IMG/VR virus record: IMGVR_UViG_3300050120_000361
Coordinates: 124,001 to 188,000 of that record
DNA: 64,000 bases
Origin: a virus
Reading direction: 5' to 3' (one strand)
Shown: piece after piece, positions 10,053 through 20,300 of the stretch
Position numbering within the stretch: position 1 is the stretch's first letter
Layout of the letters: each line of letters opens with the position of its first letter
The notes under the pieces: generated by a model
Told to the model about the DNA's origin: nothing
Seen by the model: only the letters and a program-made list of their open reading frames with translations
The model's database searches: none
Program-made: the position numbers and the translations under genes

Positions 10053-11030
10053 ATGTCGGACAGGCTTATCAGAACCCGCACAGGGCTGCGAATAGCACAC
10101 ACAGTAAAACCAACACTCATGCCAAACACACAGCAGTGGAACGTGCCCGGAGCAACGGACGTTCAAGACACATACAAGTTCTCGGGCTCAATAGGGCCGA
10201 ACGTGGGACAGGACAAGACCTTCACTTGGGCCCTTATAAAGACGGCGATAAGCGCCTTCCTCGCGTCGACATTTGCCGCGATAACCGGAAGGCTGAGCGC
10301 GCTTGAGGCTCTCACAAAGACCAACCCCACATACGTAATGCCAGTTGTCGTTGAGTCGGTCACGGCCGGCCAGCAGCCCGGCAGGTACGAGTACGGAACC
10401 GTCATCGGCCCTCTGACCTTCGCGGCGTCCCTTCAGGTGAACGACTCCGGAGGCCCGGCGGTCGGAGGCGGCATACACATGATGCAGAACGGCTCATTGG
10501 CCGGGACGAACAGCCCCCTGGCCGTCAACTCATTCGCTCTCGAGGCCAACAACGCGCTCGTGCTGCAGGCCAACATATCCTTCCTCGCCGGCGCGGTCAA
10601 GAACGACAGCTTAGGTCAGCCATACCCCACAGGACAGATACAAGCAGGGACGGCCAACGGTTCGCCTAAGATGTGGCAGGGCGATTACGCCGTGTTCTAT
10701 GGAGCCCTTTCCGGGAACATATTGGACTTCAACCTATCGTCGCAGATAAGGGGTTCAAGCCTTGATAATGTGCTATCATCCGCGATACAGGGCGGAACCA
10801 TCAATACCGGCACGGATGACACATACTTCATGGTCGCGCTCCCGCCGAACAGGACCCTGGCTTCTGTGGTGGATTTGGACGCTCTGAGCGTGGACATCAC
10901 CTCGCAGTACGCGCTCACGGTGGCCAATATAAACGATTTGGCCGGAAACGCCCAGCAGTACAACATATACAGGATGCACGTGTCCATACCGTATTCGGCC
11001 AACCACAGGCACCAATTCACATTAAACTAA
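10053..11030 (+). CDS. Fibre-like structural protein
   Basis: A 325-residue protein directly after the giant fibre gene. It has a polar N-terminus with short hydrophobic stretches (about 55-85), a Gly/Ser/Thr-rich beta-type centre, and a C-terminus of alternating hydrophobic residues ending in H-R-H-Q-F-T-L-N, the look of a small fibre or accessory protein. The segment after Y-V-M-P resembles Ig-like units seen in fibres of Bacteroidota phages (recall, not searched). It may be a distal subunit or chaperone of the preceding fibre. No catalytic motif was seen. Confidence 0.6.
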   Translation: MSDRLIRTRTGLRIAHTVKPTLMPNTQQWNVPGATDVQDTYKFSGSIGPNVGQDKTFTWALIKTAISAFLASTFAAITGRLSALEALTKTNPTYVMPVVVESVTAGQQPGRYEYGTVIGPLTFAASLQVNDSGGPAVGGGIHMMQNGSLAGTNSPLAVNSFALEANNALVLQANISFLAGAVKNDSLGQPYPTGQIQAGTANGSPKMWQGDYAVFYGALSGNILDFNLSSQIRGSSLDNVLSSAIQGGTINTGTDDTYFMVALPPNRTLASVVDLDALSVDITSQYALTVANINDLAGNAQQYNIYRMHVSIPYSANHRHQFTLN

Positions 11031-11042
11031 AAACACAAAGAT

Positions 11043-11411
11043 ATGCCACAAATCACAGAAAACCAGAGCACTGGCGGTGTTGCCGTCACTGGCCAAGTAT
11101 CAAAACTCCGCCAGTTCCGCAGGAACGCCTGGAACTCATTCAAGTCAAAATCGCCCAAGTGGGTGGTTTTCCTTCAGGGGATGTGCGTCGCGGTGGGCGG
11201 CTACGGGGCCACGCTCCAGGCCACCCACTTCACGATCAAGGGGCTTTCATTCCTCAACGACCTCGCGCCCGAAATGATTGAAGCGAGCGTTGTCGCCGGC
11301 GTGGCCCTGCAGTTCATTCAGCGCGTTGAGTCAGCCATACTCGCCCCAGGAGACACCATAAGGAACGAGACCGACAAGCCCGTGCAGGTTGACGTCCCTA
11401 CCGAGCAGTAA
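11043..11411 (+). CDS. Small two-segment membrane protein, candidate holin
   Basis: A 122-residue protein with a basic stretch before a first hydrophobic segment (about residues 41-60), a second weaker segment (about 81-98) and a polar, acidic C-terminus. Size and topology fit class II holins. It lies 2 kb before a YkuD-like cell-wall enzyme, which supports a lysis-cassette reading. No specific holin family motif is recognised. Confidence 0.5.
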   Translation: MPQITENQSTGGVAVTGQVSKLRQFRRNAWNSFKSKSPKWVVFLQGMCVAVGGYGATLQATHFTIKGLSFLNDLAPEMIEASVVAGVALQFIQRVESAILAPGDTIRNETDKPVQVDVPTEQ

Positions 11412-11453
11412 TTGCTGAAAATCCGCGCACAGCCAGCACAACATACATAGAAG

Positions 11454-12293
11454 ATGATAAGGGTACAATCAGAGAACCAGGGAAAAAGCAACCAGTCCAA
11501 CGGGGCGCTTCGGCTGACCGAAGCCGACAGGGAATTCGTCGACAGGGTTAACAACAGGATAACCGTTTTCGGGCAGATACCATACACCGTTCCCGAACAG
11601 ATGATTGTAGCCATGATTAAGGCGTCCGCGCGCTACTTCTACAAGTTCGACTCCAAGACCTGGGCGCGCAAGACCATATACATACGCTCTGACACCATAA
11701 AGCGTTACATAGACGACGTGCAGGACGACTCCTCCTCGAACGCCAAGATTTCAGGTTCGAGCGTGTCTTTCGGCATACAGCTGACCAAGGACATAATACT
11801 CGTTAGGGGGGTTACGGAGATGAAGGCGTACAGGGCCCAGGAGCTTACCGAGGCCATGGACCTTACAACCTATGGCGGAACCGCCGGCGCGATAGGCATA
11901 AACAACAACCTGTTCGTCATAGAGCGCGCGTGCGTGGCCCAGGAGCGCAAGGTCTTCGACAGCGTATTCAAGTCCACCATAGTGTACGACTTCACCCCCG
12001 GCACGGGCTTTCTGACCATATTCAACAAGTCGCACGAGGGCCTTTCGCTGATGCTGGACGTGGAGAAGGCCGTGGCGATAGAGTACCTGTACAACGACTC
12101 CTACTTCGAAAGGCACGTGATAGCGTGCGTGAAGCGGGAGCTTAAAAGGGTGCTTGGAGGCCACGTCTTCGAACTGCCGGGCGGAGTTACCATGAACGCA
12201 GACGAGATATGCAACAACCTGGACGACGCCGAAAAGATTGAGGAACTGCTGAAGCAGGGGGGCGGCGTCGGGGACATAATAATGAAGCGGTAA
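11454..12293 (+). CDS. Neck protein, T4 gp13/gp14-like
   Basis: A 279-residue protein. Its N-terminal region has a helical pattern (V-P-E-Q-M-I-V-A-M-I-K-A, about residues 43-54) followed by aromatic residues. Its C-terminal region has Y-N-D-S-Y-F-E-R, a basic helix, then L-P-G-G-V-T-M-N-A-D-E-I (about 240-251). The second pattern matches what I remember of neck proteins of T4-like cyanophages, where an aromatic/basic helix precedes G-G-V-T-x-N-G-x-x-I. These proteins close the portal and join the head to the tail. The assignment rests on pattern memory and was not searched. Confidence 0.55.
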   Translation: MIRVQSENQGKSNQSNGALRLTEADREFVDRVNNRITVFGQIPYTVPEQMIVAMIKASARYFYKFDSKTWARKTIYIRSDTIKRYIDDVQDDSSSNAKISGSSVSFGIQLTKDIILVRGVTEMKAYRAQELTEAMDLTTYGGTAGAIGINNNLFVIERACVAQERKVFDSVFKSTIVYDFTPGTGFLTIFNKSHEGLSLMLDVEKAVAIEYLYNDSYFERHVIACVKRELKRVLGGHVFELPGGVTMNADEICNNLDDAEKIEELLKQGGGVGDIIMKR

Positions 12294-12309
12294 ACCAAAA
12301 ATTAAGGAT

Positions 12310-12705
12310 ATGAAGATACTTACGGCAATACTTCTGATAATGGTGGCGATGGCGCTGTGCGTCCTGCTTTTCCCCTTGTGCGTGGCGTTCGCGGTAATCT
12401 ACTTCGCCCTGGCCAGGGAGGACTCAACTGGATGGTACAACTGGTTCTACCGCATAGCATTGGGTCTTGACATGCTTGGAAACACTGTGTGCGGTCCGCT
12501 GTTCAATGTGGTAATGATAAGGGCCGGCGGCTACTGCTTCGGGCTTGACGGCGAGACCATAAGCTCGGCCCTTGGTAAGAACGTGGTCAGAGGGACGCTC
12601 ACCTGGCCTGGAAGGCTCCTCAACTGGCTGCTCTGCAGGATACAGGCCAACCACGCGGTACTGTCAATTGAAGAAGGGGTCAGTAATCCGGATATTAGGG
12701 AATAA
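12310..12705 (+). CDS. Conserved phage membrane protein
   Basis: A 131-residue protein with a strong N-terminal hydrophobic segment (about residues 3-35) followed by a tryptophan/tyrosine-rich stretch and a soluble C-terminal part. That part contains D-G-E-T-I-S-S-x-L-G-K (about 79-89), a motif I recognise from many small phage membrane proteins of unknown function. It lies among candidate lysis genes, so a role at the envelope during lysis is possible but unproven. Confidence 0.6.
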   Translation: MKILTAILLIMVAMALCVLLFPLCVAFAVIYFALAREDSTGWYNWFYRIALGLDMLGNTVCGPLFNVVMIRAGGYCFGLDGETISSALGKNVVRGTLTWPGRLLNWLLCRIQANHAVLSIEEGVSNPDIRE

Positions 12706-12717
12706 ACACACTGATAA

Positions 12718-13134
12718 ATGGCCGCACAGCAAAGCACCCCATTCCCCAAGACAATAGCAATGCGCGAGAGCCCAGACCGTGAAAGGCTGGACAGGTTCGA
12801 CGCATGCGGAAACGCTGTAGGGTTTCTGAAGATAGACAAGCCAGCCTTCAACGTTGCATACATCTGGCACCTCAAGGTGCTCAAGGAGTACCGCAACCAG
12901 GGGCACGCCAAAGAGCTCATGCGTTCCGCCATAGATAGGATAAGGGCCATTTACACCGGGGTGACCGTAATAACCATAAACGCCTGCCCCTTCGAGGACG
13001 GTGCGTGCCCGCTCGAATCGCTCGTCAGGCTGTACGAAAGCTTCGGCTTTGAGACATTCGCCGGCACGCAGACAACCAGGAGCATGAAGCTCGATTTGGC
13101 GCAGAAGGGCCTGCTAAGGTTCGGCGGGCAATGA
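12718..13134 (+). CDS. GNAT-family N-acetyltransferase
   Basis: A 138-residue protein with the GNAT layout: a strand with I-W-H-L-K-V-L, then the acetyl-CoA-binding turn R-N-Q-G-H-A-K-E-L-M (about residues 60-69, the Q/R-x-x-G-x-G/A signature) leading into a helix. A later strand has V-I-T-I-N-A, and Y-E-S-F-G-F-E lies near the C-terminus, as is typical of the family. GNAT enzymes move an acetyl group from acetyl-CoA to an amine, and the substrate here cannot be inferred. It sits between a membrane protein and a small unknown gene. Confidence 0.75.
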   Translation: MAAQQSTPFPKTIAMRESPDRERLDRFDACGNAVGFLKIDKPAFNVAYIWHLKVLKEYRNQGHAKELMRSAIDRIRAIYTGVTVITINACPFEDGACPLESLVRLYESFGFETFAGTQTTRSMKLDLAQKGLLRFGGQ

Positions 13135-13160
13135 CGGGAAAATGAGGCAGAAACGCAAGG

Positions 13161-13168
13161 CATAAATA
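13161..13168 (+). promoter_or_regulatory. Candidate late promoter (CATAAATA)
   Basis: This octamer occurs again at 14172 and 36354. It lies only about 10 bases before the start at 13179, which would leave a very short leader if used, so this copy is less convincing than the one at 14172. Confidence 0.25.
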
Positions 13169-13178
13169 CAGTACAGGC

Positions 13179-13463
13179 ATGGAATACTTCACCGTCGACG
13201 GAATACTCAAAAAGGGACTGGTGGAGTTCATCGGCACATGGAATTTGGTTCTAAAGCTTAAGGGGGACTGGTACCAGATACCATTCACTGACTTGGACCA
13301 CGAGTTCCCGGGACACAGGTTCCGGTTCAGGGGACTGAACCCGCTGGAGGCCAATCTGCTGATAGACGAGATTTCGCACGAGCTCCTGTACAATTGGAGC
13401 TACTTCGAGCACATAATGGCCCACAACATGATTGAACAGTCGAAGGTAAAAACGAAAAGGTAA
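13179..13463 (+). CDS. Small protein, function unknown
   Basis: A 94-residue soluble protein with several aromatic residues, a mid-section rich in Phe, Arg and Gly, and a C-terminal amphipathic helix ending in a basic tail. No family is recognised. It lies between the acetyltransferase and the YkuD-like enzyme with short gaps, so it is probably part of the same transcript. Confidence 0.5.
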   Translation: MEYFTVDGILKKGLVEFIGTWNLVLKLKGDWYQIPFTDLDHEFPGHRFRFRGLNPLEANLLIDEISHELLYNWSYFEHIMAHNMIEQSKVKTKR

Positions 13464-13483
13464 AAACAAAAATCGATAATATT

Positions 13484-14095
13484 ATGAGTAATTCAGCGAA
13501 CGGAATACTTCCAAAGGATAAGCCAAAACTGGCCCAGGACGCCCTTAGGGCCCTTATAACAGGCATCGACCGCACCCTACACCCCATAGTGGTTGTCGGC
13601 GTCAGGAGCTACTACCTGTCAATGGGCAAAGGGGCCGCCGTGACGAGAGACCTGTACGATGACGCCATATTCCTGGACACACCGAACATGACAATGAACT
13701 TCAACGCCAACACCGACCCTACGGCGTACCGCAAGGGTCAGGGCACCGGCGCCACCAAGGGCATGGCCTCCCTGAACGCCGGCACATGGTACGCCCACCA
13801 GTTCGGAATACACAATGGAGAGTACCCGGCGCTTATACAGACTGGCGGCCAGGTCGGCGTTACACGCGACGGCGACCCGCCGTACCAGGACAAGGGCTGG
13901 TTCGGCATAAACATCCACAAGGGCGGTTGGGGCATCACCTCAAGCGAGGGGTGCCAGACGATATACCCGAGCGAGTGGCCCGACTTCATAAACAATGCCA
14001 CCAGCGAGGCGATAAGGCTTTTCGGCGCGGACAAGTACAAGGCGCAGATAATCCCATACCTCCTGATAGAGAACACAGGCCAGATAAGCCACTAA
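13484..14095 (+). CDS. Cell-wall enzyme with YkuD-like His/Cys motif (lysin candidate)
   Basis: A 203-residue protein. Residues 143-160 read N-I-H-K-G-G-W-G-I-T-S-S-E-G-C-Q-T-I, which places His145 and Cys157 as in the L,D-transpeptidase (YkuD) active site, where a His precedes S-x-G-C. Phage proteins with this I-H-x-G-G and S-x-G-C-Q motif are usually thought to act on peptidoglycan. The position after small membrane proteins supports a lysis role. No signal peptide is evident, so release would need a holin. It could instead be a virion-associated wall enzyme. A strong hairpin follows 43 bases after the stop. Confidence 0.65.
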   Translation: MSNSANGILPKDKPKLAQDALRALITGIDRTLHPIVVVGVRSYYLSMGKGAAVTRDLYDDAIFLDTPNMTMNFNANTDPTAYRKGQGTGATKGMASLNAGTWYAHQFGIHNGEYPALIQTGGQVGVTRDGDPPYQDKGWFGINIHKGGWGITSSEGCQTIYPSEWPDFINNATSEAIRLFGADKYKAQIIPYLLIENTGQISH

Positions 14096-14137
14096 GGAAA
14101 ATCGTAAACCGTACGTCGTTCTACATTGCGATTGATT

Positions 14138-14165
14138 GCCCGAGAAAGGTTTTTCCTTCTCGGGC
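14138..14165 (+). terminator. Intrinsic terminator
   Basis: A 9-bp perfect stem (GCCCGAGAA with TTCTCGGGC) and a short T-rich loop, followed by TTTAT. It separates the lysis area from the large tail genes. It also shows that the downstream gene begins at 14208 and not at the in-frame ATG at 14136, which lies across this hairpin. Confidence 0.8.
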
Positions 14166-14171
14166 TTTATC

Positions 14172-14179
14172 CATAAATA
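14172..14179 (+). promoter_or_regulatory. Candidate late promoter (CATAAATA)
   Basis: This motif lies just after a terminator and 28 bases before the start at 14208, where a promoter for the large tail gene block is needed. It matches the core of T4-type late promoters. This is the best-placed copy of the motif in the window. Confidence 0.45.
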
Positions 14180-14207
14180 CACAATAACGCCAACAAACAA
14201 AATAATT

Positions 14208-17200
14208 ATGCAGTCGAGTGCCGAAGTTATACTTGCCAACATGGAAATGCTCTACGAGAACATTTTCAACCTTCTCGTGGGTTTCCAGAACGCTTCGGGC
14301 TCTTCGCAGGCTGTCGTGGAGGTCACGCTCAAGAACTCGGACGGCAGCGTTTCAACTTACCCGATAAACACGTTCCAGAACCTCCAAAAGGATTTGGCCC
14401 GCATAGACGCGAACTTCACCTCGCTTACAAACTCGGACAACATATCCTACATACTCGCGGCTGACGGCAGCATATCCCAGTACGCAAAGACCACCTTCAT
14501 GAACGCGGAGTACCTGTCCGGGTTCAAGTTCGGAACCGCCAAAAACGCCACGGACGCCGCCGCGAACTGCATAGTGGACAACTCATCGCTTCTGAAGCAG
14601 ATGGTTTTCCCGAACGTTAAGATACCAATACTCATTGACAGCACCATAATCACGCCCGTGAGGTGCAGGTACTATGACGTTTCCGTGGGATGGGACCAGG
14701 TACCCGCCAATCCGGACGTCGCCACGATAGAGTACCTGATGAGTCAGGGGACAATCGTGGCCGTCAAGGATGAGACGGTTCTGGAGCTTGAGAAGGAGCA
14801 GATACAGTACTTCGGCAACTTCACACTAACGTCTGCCTCAATGACAGGCAACACGGCTACGGTGCAGTTCGCCTCATGGACATACCAGAACCTGTACACC
14901 ACAGGGAGCCCGATAACGCTTAAGATTGGGGACCTGCTGGTTACCGCCGCCGGCTCCACACAGTTCCAGATAGCGGCTATAGACACCTTCACCGGCGTGG
15001 CGACACTGAACCGGGTCGCCGGTACGGGCTCCGTGGCCGTTGGCGTGAGCGTGCTTCAGTACAATCAGGTTCTTGCGAACCCTGAACAGAATATAGTTGG
15101 TGTCCCTGTCACTCCAAACAAGACTTTCGTAATCTTCCTGTCTTCGCAGAACCTTGACGCGATTGGTTATCCGTCCGTAGGCATAAAATTGGACACATCC
15201 ACCTACCAGGTCACTGCCCAGGGCACCAACTATACTTTGGACGACTACTTCGAGAAGTTCGTAACGAACTTTTCCGACTACATATTCGCGCTGATAAACG
15301 AGACCACAATACCCCTGAGCCTCGGCGTCGCCCCGGCACAAATAGTGCTCGACCCAGCCAACTTCACCGTGATACAGACGAACGCGCACGTAACGGACGC
15401 AACCACCACGGCGCAGATAAGCTCGCTCAACCAGCAGAAGCAGAAGATACAGCTGGACATCAACTACCAGCAGACCCAGATAAACACCATACAGAACCAA
15501 ATCGACACGCAGAAGTTCAATTCTGCTTCGGCCAAGCAGGCGGCCCTGGACCAGATACAGGCCCTTAAGAACGCTATAGCGGTCGACAACCAGAACCTCC
15601 TAACCGTTGCCGCGAACCTTGACGCGGATGCGGTTCAGGCCGGACTCAAGTCATTGACGCCGGAGTACGCGGTCCTGGGCTTCTGGCCGATACAGCCGCC
15701 CATATTCTCTCCGCAGACCAAGGCCCAGAACATCATAGGCTACAACGTGCAGTACAGGTACCTGTCCGCTAACGCCGACACGGTGAACTCGACATCCCTG
15801 ACCATGATTGACAATGGGGTGCAGGTGAACGTCGTGTTTTCGGCCTGGAACCAGCTGCCAACGAGGTTCCTGAACAAGGTCCTCCAGCCGGACGGCTCAT
15901 CGGCCTGGGAGGTGCCGGTCCTTGACAGCGTAACCGACATCAACATAAACCAGGCGAACATACCCATAGGCCCCGGGGAGAGCGTTGAGGTAAAGGTGCA
16001 GGCGGTTTCCGAGGCAGGGTACCCAATAAGCTCCCTGACATCGCCTTGGAGCGACTCCCTGAGGATTGACTTTCCGACCTCGCTCGCCAACAACGCGCTT
16101 AACACGATAGTGACGCAGAACGTTACTGACCTGCAGAACGCGCAGTTCCAGAACATACTGCAGACGGCCGGGCTGCTCAAGCACATATCGGGCCAGATAC
16201 AGGAACAGGACCGCTTCTTCATGCACTCAGCCGATGACATAGCCTCGGGCTTCTACTCCCCGGAGCAGAACATAATAGATTTGAAGACGCTCCTGACACA
16301 GATACAGTCGAACATAGCGGCCCTTCAAAGCGCTTCGGTGCTAAACAACGTTACCGTTTCTATAGTGGACTTCGGCGGCGAGAGCTACGTGGTGCAGAAC
16401 AACTCAACAATAAACCTGCAGGCTGGCAACTATTCGGACAGCCTGAACCTGTTGGACAACACCAAGTGGGGCAGTATCATAAGGATGCAGGGTTCCATAC
16501 AGCTTGTGAACAATAACGCGCAGCCGATAGAGATTACCAGCCTCGTGCCGGGCTCGCAGTTCGACTCCACAACGGCCGCGAACTACTACAACACGCCCGT
16601 GAGGACGCAGACTGGATTGGTCCAGAACAGCAAGCAGATACTTTACTTCAGGAATTTGGACATCACCAACCAGACCGAAGACCTGTTCAAGCTCGTGAAG
16701 CCCAAGCTCGCCAACGCAGCCACCAATCCGAACCCGAACTACATAAACAACCAGGCTCTTGAGGCGGACAAGAACATAGTGTACTTGGACACCGACGGAA
16801 ACGTCAAGATATGCGCCCTGCTGTCCAATGCTGGAACCGACTTCGTCGCATTCACCACCGAGAACCCCGTATACGACGTGAACGCCAAGCAGAACATGCT
16901 GCCCGAGTTCGCGCGCGAGAAGCTGTACACGGACAACGTTAAGGCGCTCCAGTACCAGTCAGAGGAAACCGTGAACGACACGCTTGGCCTGGGCTTCAAT
17001 GACAACGACTTCTTCGCGATAGGAGAGACCACTTGCGGCGCCTTCCTCTACCCGATATTCAGCAACATAGCCGCTATAAGCGTTGTGGGCTCCAACACCA
17101 CGTCCTCGCTGATACTCGCTCCGGGCGCACAGATAGTCGTTCCCTTCATGTTCGAGTTCAGGATGATGGACCGGCTCGGAAACGTTGACGGCAGGACCGA

Positions 17201-17390
17201 CACTACGATAAACGACACAATGACCTACAGCAAGAAGGTGGGTCTGGACATGCTCCTCAACAACCAGATGTTCAAGTTCGACATAAACGTTTCAGCAAAC
17301 CTCAAATCCAATGTCGTTCCGATACCTTCCCTAAACGTGTCAAGCGTTACCGCCGCATTCGGAAATGAAACACCTGAAAATCCAAGCTAA
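14208..17390 (+). CDS. Large tail/baseplate structural protein with coiled coil
   Basis: About 1060 residues from the ATG at 14208. An in-frame ATG lies upstream at 14136 but overlaps a terminator hairpin, so I chose the later start. A Gln/Asn-rich coiled coil spans about residues 404-458. A fibronectin-III-like beta domain follows at about 507-622, and the rest is polar and beta-rich. The next gene starts 3 bases after the stop. The position between the lysis area and other very large tail genes suggests a baseplate-associated or side-fibre component. No named family was recognised. Confidence 0.7.
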   Translation: MQSSAEVILANMEMLYENIFNLLVGFQNASGSSQAVVEVTLKNSDGSVSTYPINTFQNLQKDLARIDANFTSLTNSDNISYILAADGSISQYAKTTFMNAEYLSGFKFGTAKNATDAAANCIVDNSSLLKQMVFPNVKIPILIDSTIITPVRCRYYDVSVGWDQVPANPDVATIEYLMSQGTIVAVKDETVLELEKEQIQYFGNFTLTSASMTGNTATVQFASWTYQNLYTTGSPITLKIGDLLVTAAGSTQFQIAAIDTFTGVATLNRVAGTGSVAVGVSVLQYNQVLANPEQNIVGVPVTPNKTFVIFLSSQNLDAIGYPSVGIKLDTSTYQVTAQGTNYTLDDYFEKFVTNFSDYIFALINETTIPLSLGVAPAQIVLDPANFTVIQTNAHVTDATTTAQISSLNQQKQKIQLDINYQQTQINTIQNQIDTQKFNSASAKQAALDQIQALKNAIAVDNQNLLTVAANLDADAVQAGLKSLTPEYAVLGFWPIQPPIFSPQTKAQNIIGYNVQYRYLSANADTVNSTSLTMIDNGVQVNVVFSAWNQLPTRFLNKVLQPDGSSAWEVPVLDSVTDININQANIPIGPGESVEVKVQAVSEAGYPISSLTSPWSDSLRIDFPTSLANNALNTIVTQNVTDLQNAQFQNILQTAGLLKHISGQIQEQDRFFMHSADDIASGFYSPEQNIIDLKTLLTQIQSNIAALQSASVLNNVTVSIVDFGGESYVVQNNSTINLQAGNYSDSLNLLDNTKWGSIIRMQGSIQLVNNNAQPIEITSLVPGSQFDSTTAANYYNTPVRTQTGLVQNSKQILYFRNLDITNQTEDLFKLVKPKLANAATNPNPNYINNQALEADKNIVYLDTDGNVKICALLSNAGTDFVAFTTENPVYDVNAKQNMLPEFAREKLYTDNVKALQYQSEETVNDTLGLGFNDNDFFAIGETTCGAFLYPIFSNIAAISVVGSNTTSSLILAPGAQIVVPFMFEFRMMDRLGNVDGRTDTTINDTMTYSKKVGLDMLLNNQMFKFDINVSANLKSNVVPIPSLNVSSVTAAFGNETPENPS

Positions 17391-17392
17391 GG

Positions 17393-20300
17393 ATGCTTCC
17401 AAACATATCTAATGAACTTTCGCCCAATATGTTCGAAGCGTCCACGGGCGTTTTGAACTTCGCTCCCATAAAGATTTCAGGGCAGTACAAGATCGTCATA
17501 GACATAAACCAGCAGCTCTGGCTCGACGACTACAACAACCGCAGGGTCGCCGTGAACCTCGGAGCCGACTTCCTGCCGCAGGCGGCGGCTTTCCTCAGGA
17601 CGCCGACAGTGCTCAAGGACAACAGCAACACCGCGTACGGCGGCTACAACCCCGCGGCGCACAAGACATGGCACGTTCCACTGTACCTGGGAAGCGACGG
17701 CGCGCTGCCCACCCACTTCGTCGTCTCACAGGCGGTTAACCAGGCGATAACCGACCCGTCCGTGCTTCAAAACTATTCCAGCATAATATCGCTTGTGGAC
17801 CTGAAGCAGTGCGGCGTCTTTGGCATTCTGCAGCAGATACAGGAACAGGCCATAAACGACTATCCTGTGCAAATGGATTGGGATGGCGGCGTGGCCACTA
17901 TTTACGGGTTCTCGATACAGAAGGCGGCTTTTGTCCAACAGGCCATAACCCTACTTGACAGCCAGTCGAACCAGCCGTACTACGCGGTGCTTAACAACAT
18001 GTTCCTGAACTCTTTCAAGAACAACGGCATATTCTTTCCCAAGTTCGTTAACATTGAGATGGAGTTCGACTACGTTAACGACAAAGTCCACTTCAACAAC
18101 TTCTACGGCTACCTGACAACGGCCAAGCCTATACAGCTTTCCGACTACAGCCAGTCATTCGTAACTGCCAGGGTAAAGGAGTACCCGCAAAGGATTGAAT
18201 GGGAGCAGCAGCTTTCGGGCACTCAGCAGCTCGCACAGTACCAGCTCGTTCAGGGCTCCACCACCATAATAGCGCTTGACGCCCAACCGGCACAGATACG
18301 CATACTCGCCAAGAGGATACAGGCCGGTGACGTGCTCACGGTAAAGCATCCGGACACCAGCACCTACTTCACTTATACGGTACTTCCGGCGGACATACGC
18401 CCAACGCTGCTCGCAACGCTCAAGCAGCTGTGCATCAAATTGACCACTGTTTCCAACAGGTTCCTTGTTTTCACGTGCGACGTCAATGACGTGATAACAG
18501 TATCCGCTAACATAGACGACGACCTGATAGAGGGCTACACCGTAATGCTTCCACCGAGCATGTCCTACGAGGACGGCAGGAGCAATTTCATGCAGATAAC
18601 CAATAAGGACCTCGCATTGAGTTCGGCGCTCGACGTCGCAACGGCACTTACATGGTCTGATTTGATAATAAACGGAATTGACTACGTGCTCGTAACGGCC
18701 TTCAGTTTCGCCGGCCAGACAATAGTGCGCCTTAACAAGCAGCCGGTAATCACCAAGTACACAACCGCTCAGATATTCAGCACCGTTACCGAGGACCTGC
18801 TGCAGCTCAGGCCTCTGCCATGGTTTACGTACAATTCCGACCTGGCAGCTGTTCCGCAGTACGACATCGGGGCATACTGCGCCGAACTTACAAAGAAATT
18901 CGTTACTGACTCGGTTCAAGACCAGGAACTGAAGGACGCTTCCACCGCGGCCATAACCGACTTCCTCGCGGAGAACACGGCTATTGACGTGACTCCCTAC
19001 GTAAGCATGGACGGAAACGGCAATTTCAACTCGGAAGACCACGTGACATACGATGCCACCCCGAACGACAACGGGGTGCTTCTGATGTCCTTCAACACTC
19101 CAGGCAGCACCTCGTTCGTGACCCCGAACACCTTCAATATGGACATGCAGTTCTGGGACAAGAACGGGAACCCGGACCCCAAGCTGCTTAAGCTTGACCC
19201 GCTGCGCTTCCACTGGTTTTTGATAAAGGGCGAGGCTCCGGCGTACGTGTCACAGGACGTGAGGCGGTTCAGGTACTTCACGGACGCGCCGGCCATAGGC
19301 TCGAGGCTCATAGCGAACGGCGCACTTTACTCCGGGGAGGCTTACTGCGAAACGGTGTTCCTCGGCGTAAGGTACCAGTTGCCGCAAAAGTACTCTGGCT
19401 ACCTTTTCTCGGTTTACCTTGACCCAAATGACGATACCCACCAGTCTGTTGCCTACAATTTCGAGATAGACGACGCGAACAGGCTGCTCAGGCTCAGGAT
19501 AGCAAAGTACCTGGACTTCAGCGACCTTATGCGCGGCTCTGACAGCGGCAATACGGCATTCCTGGACGTAGGGGCGCTATACTCTGTAAAGGAGTCCTAC
19601 AACACCAAGTCCACCAACATAGCGGGCTTCCAGCCTGGCGGCTTGATGCTTGGAGACAAGACAATCCAGACAGTCTTCAATTCCACGCTCACAACGGACA
19701 TGAAGATCCAGGACACTGATGGCACCTGGTACATATGCCTCAAGAGGTCCTCAGCCGTGGTTACTCAGCCATTGGATGAGATGTTCCTGCCGGCCGGAAA
19801 CGGAAAGTTCTCCATATTCTCCAAAGTGACCGTTGACGGGACAGTCTACGAGTACATGTCGGTTGACTTCACAATAGTCGGCATACACCAGATAGCGCCA
19901 AACTACCTTTGGTGCAGGGACCTTCAGGTGCAATTCTTCGACACTCCGAGCATTTTCATAAATCAGTGGAGCCTCGACCCTGTGGAGATATTCCCAGTGG
20001 ATAAGTCCACAATACTGTCATCCGTACCGGTTTCCGGAAACGTATACGGCGACGACAACATAATAGCCACTATACTCGTTGACGGCTCGAACCAGCAGTT
20101 CAGGCTGTTAAACCACGACAAGGTTTTCTCCTTCATCGAGGATTGGTTCGAACTATCGCGCGTTATAACCTACGCATTGGACACGGCAATACCGGGACAG
20201 CTGGTAGATACTGACTTCTACTTCCCAGGCGGGCTGTACAACGGATGGACACTCGACCAGATAAAGGCGCAGTTCCTTGAAAGCTCCTTCGACAGCATGA

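Noticed and set aside
14136-14207. 24-residue N-terminal extension of the large tail protein
   Set aside because: It would be coded across a clear terminator hairpin and a promoter-like motif; the ATG at 14208 is a better start.
18155-19213. 352-residue - strand reading frame (also long - strand frames near 25931-26905 and 58273-59247)
   Set aside because: They lie entirely opposite well-supported + strand structural genes, have odd composition, and no recognisable domains; frequent Ile and Asn codons leave the reverse frame open.
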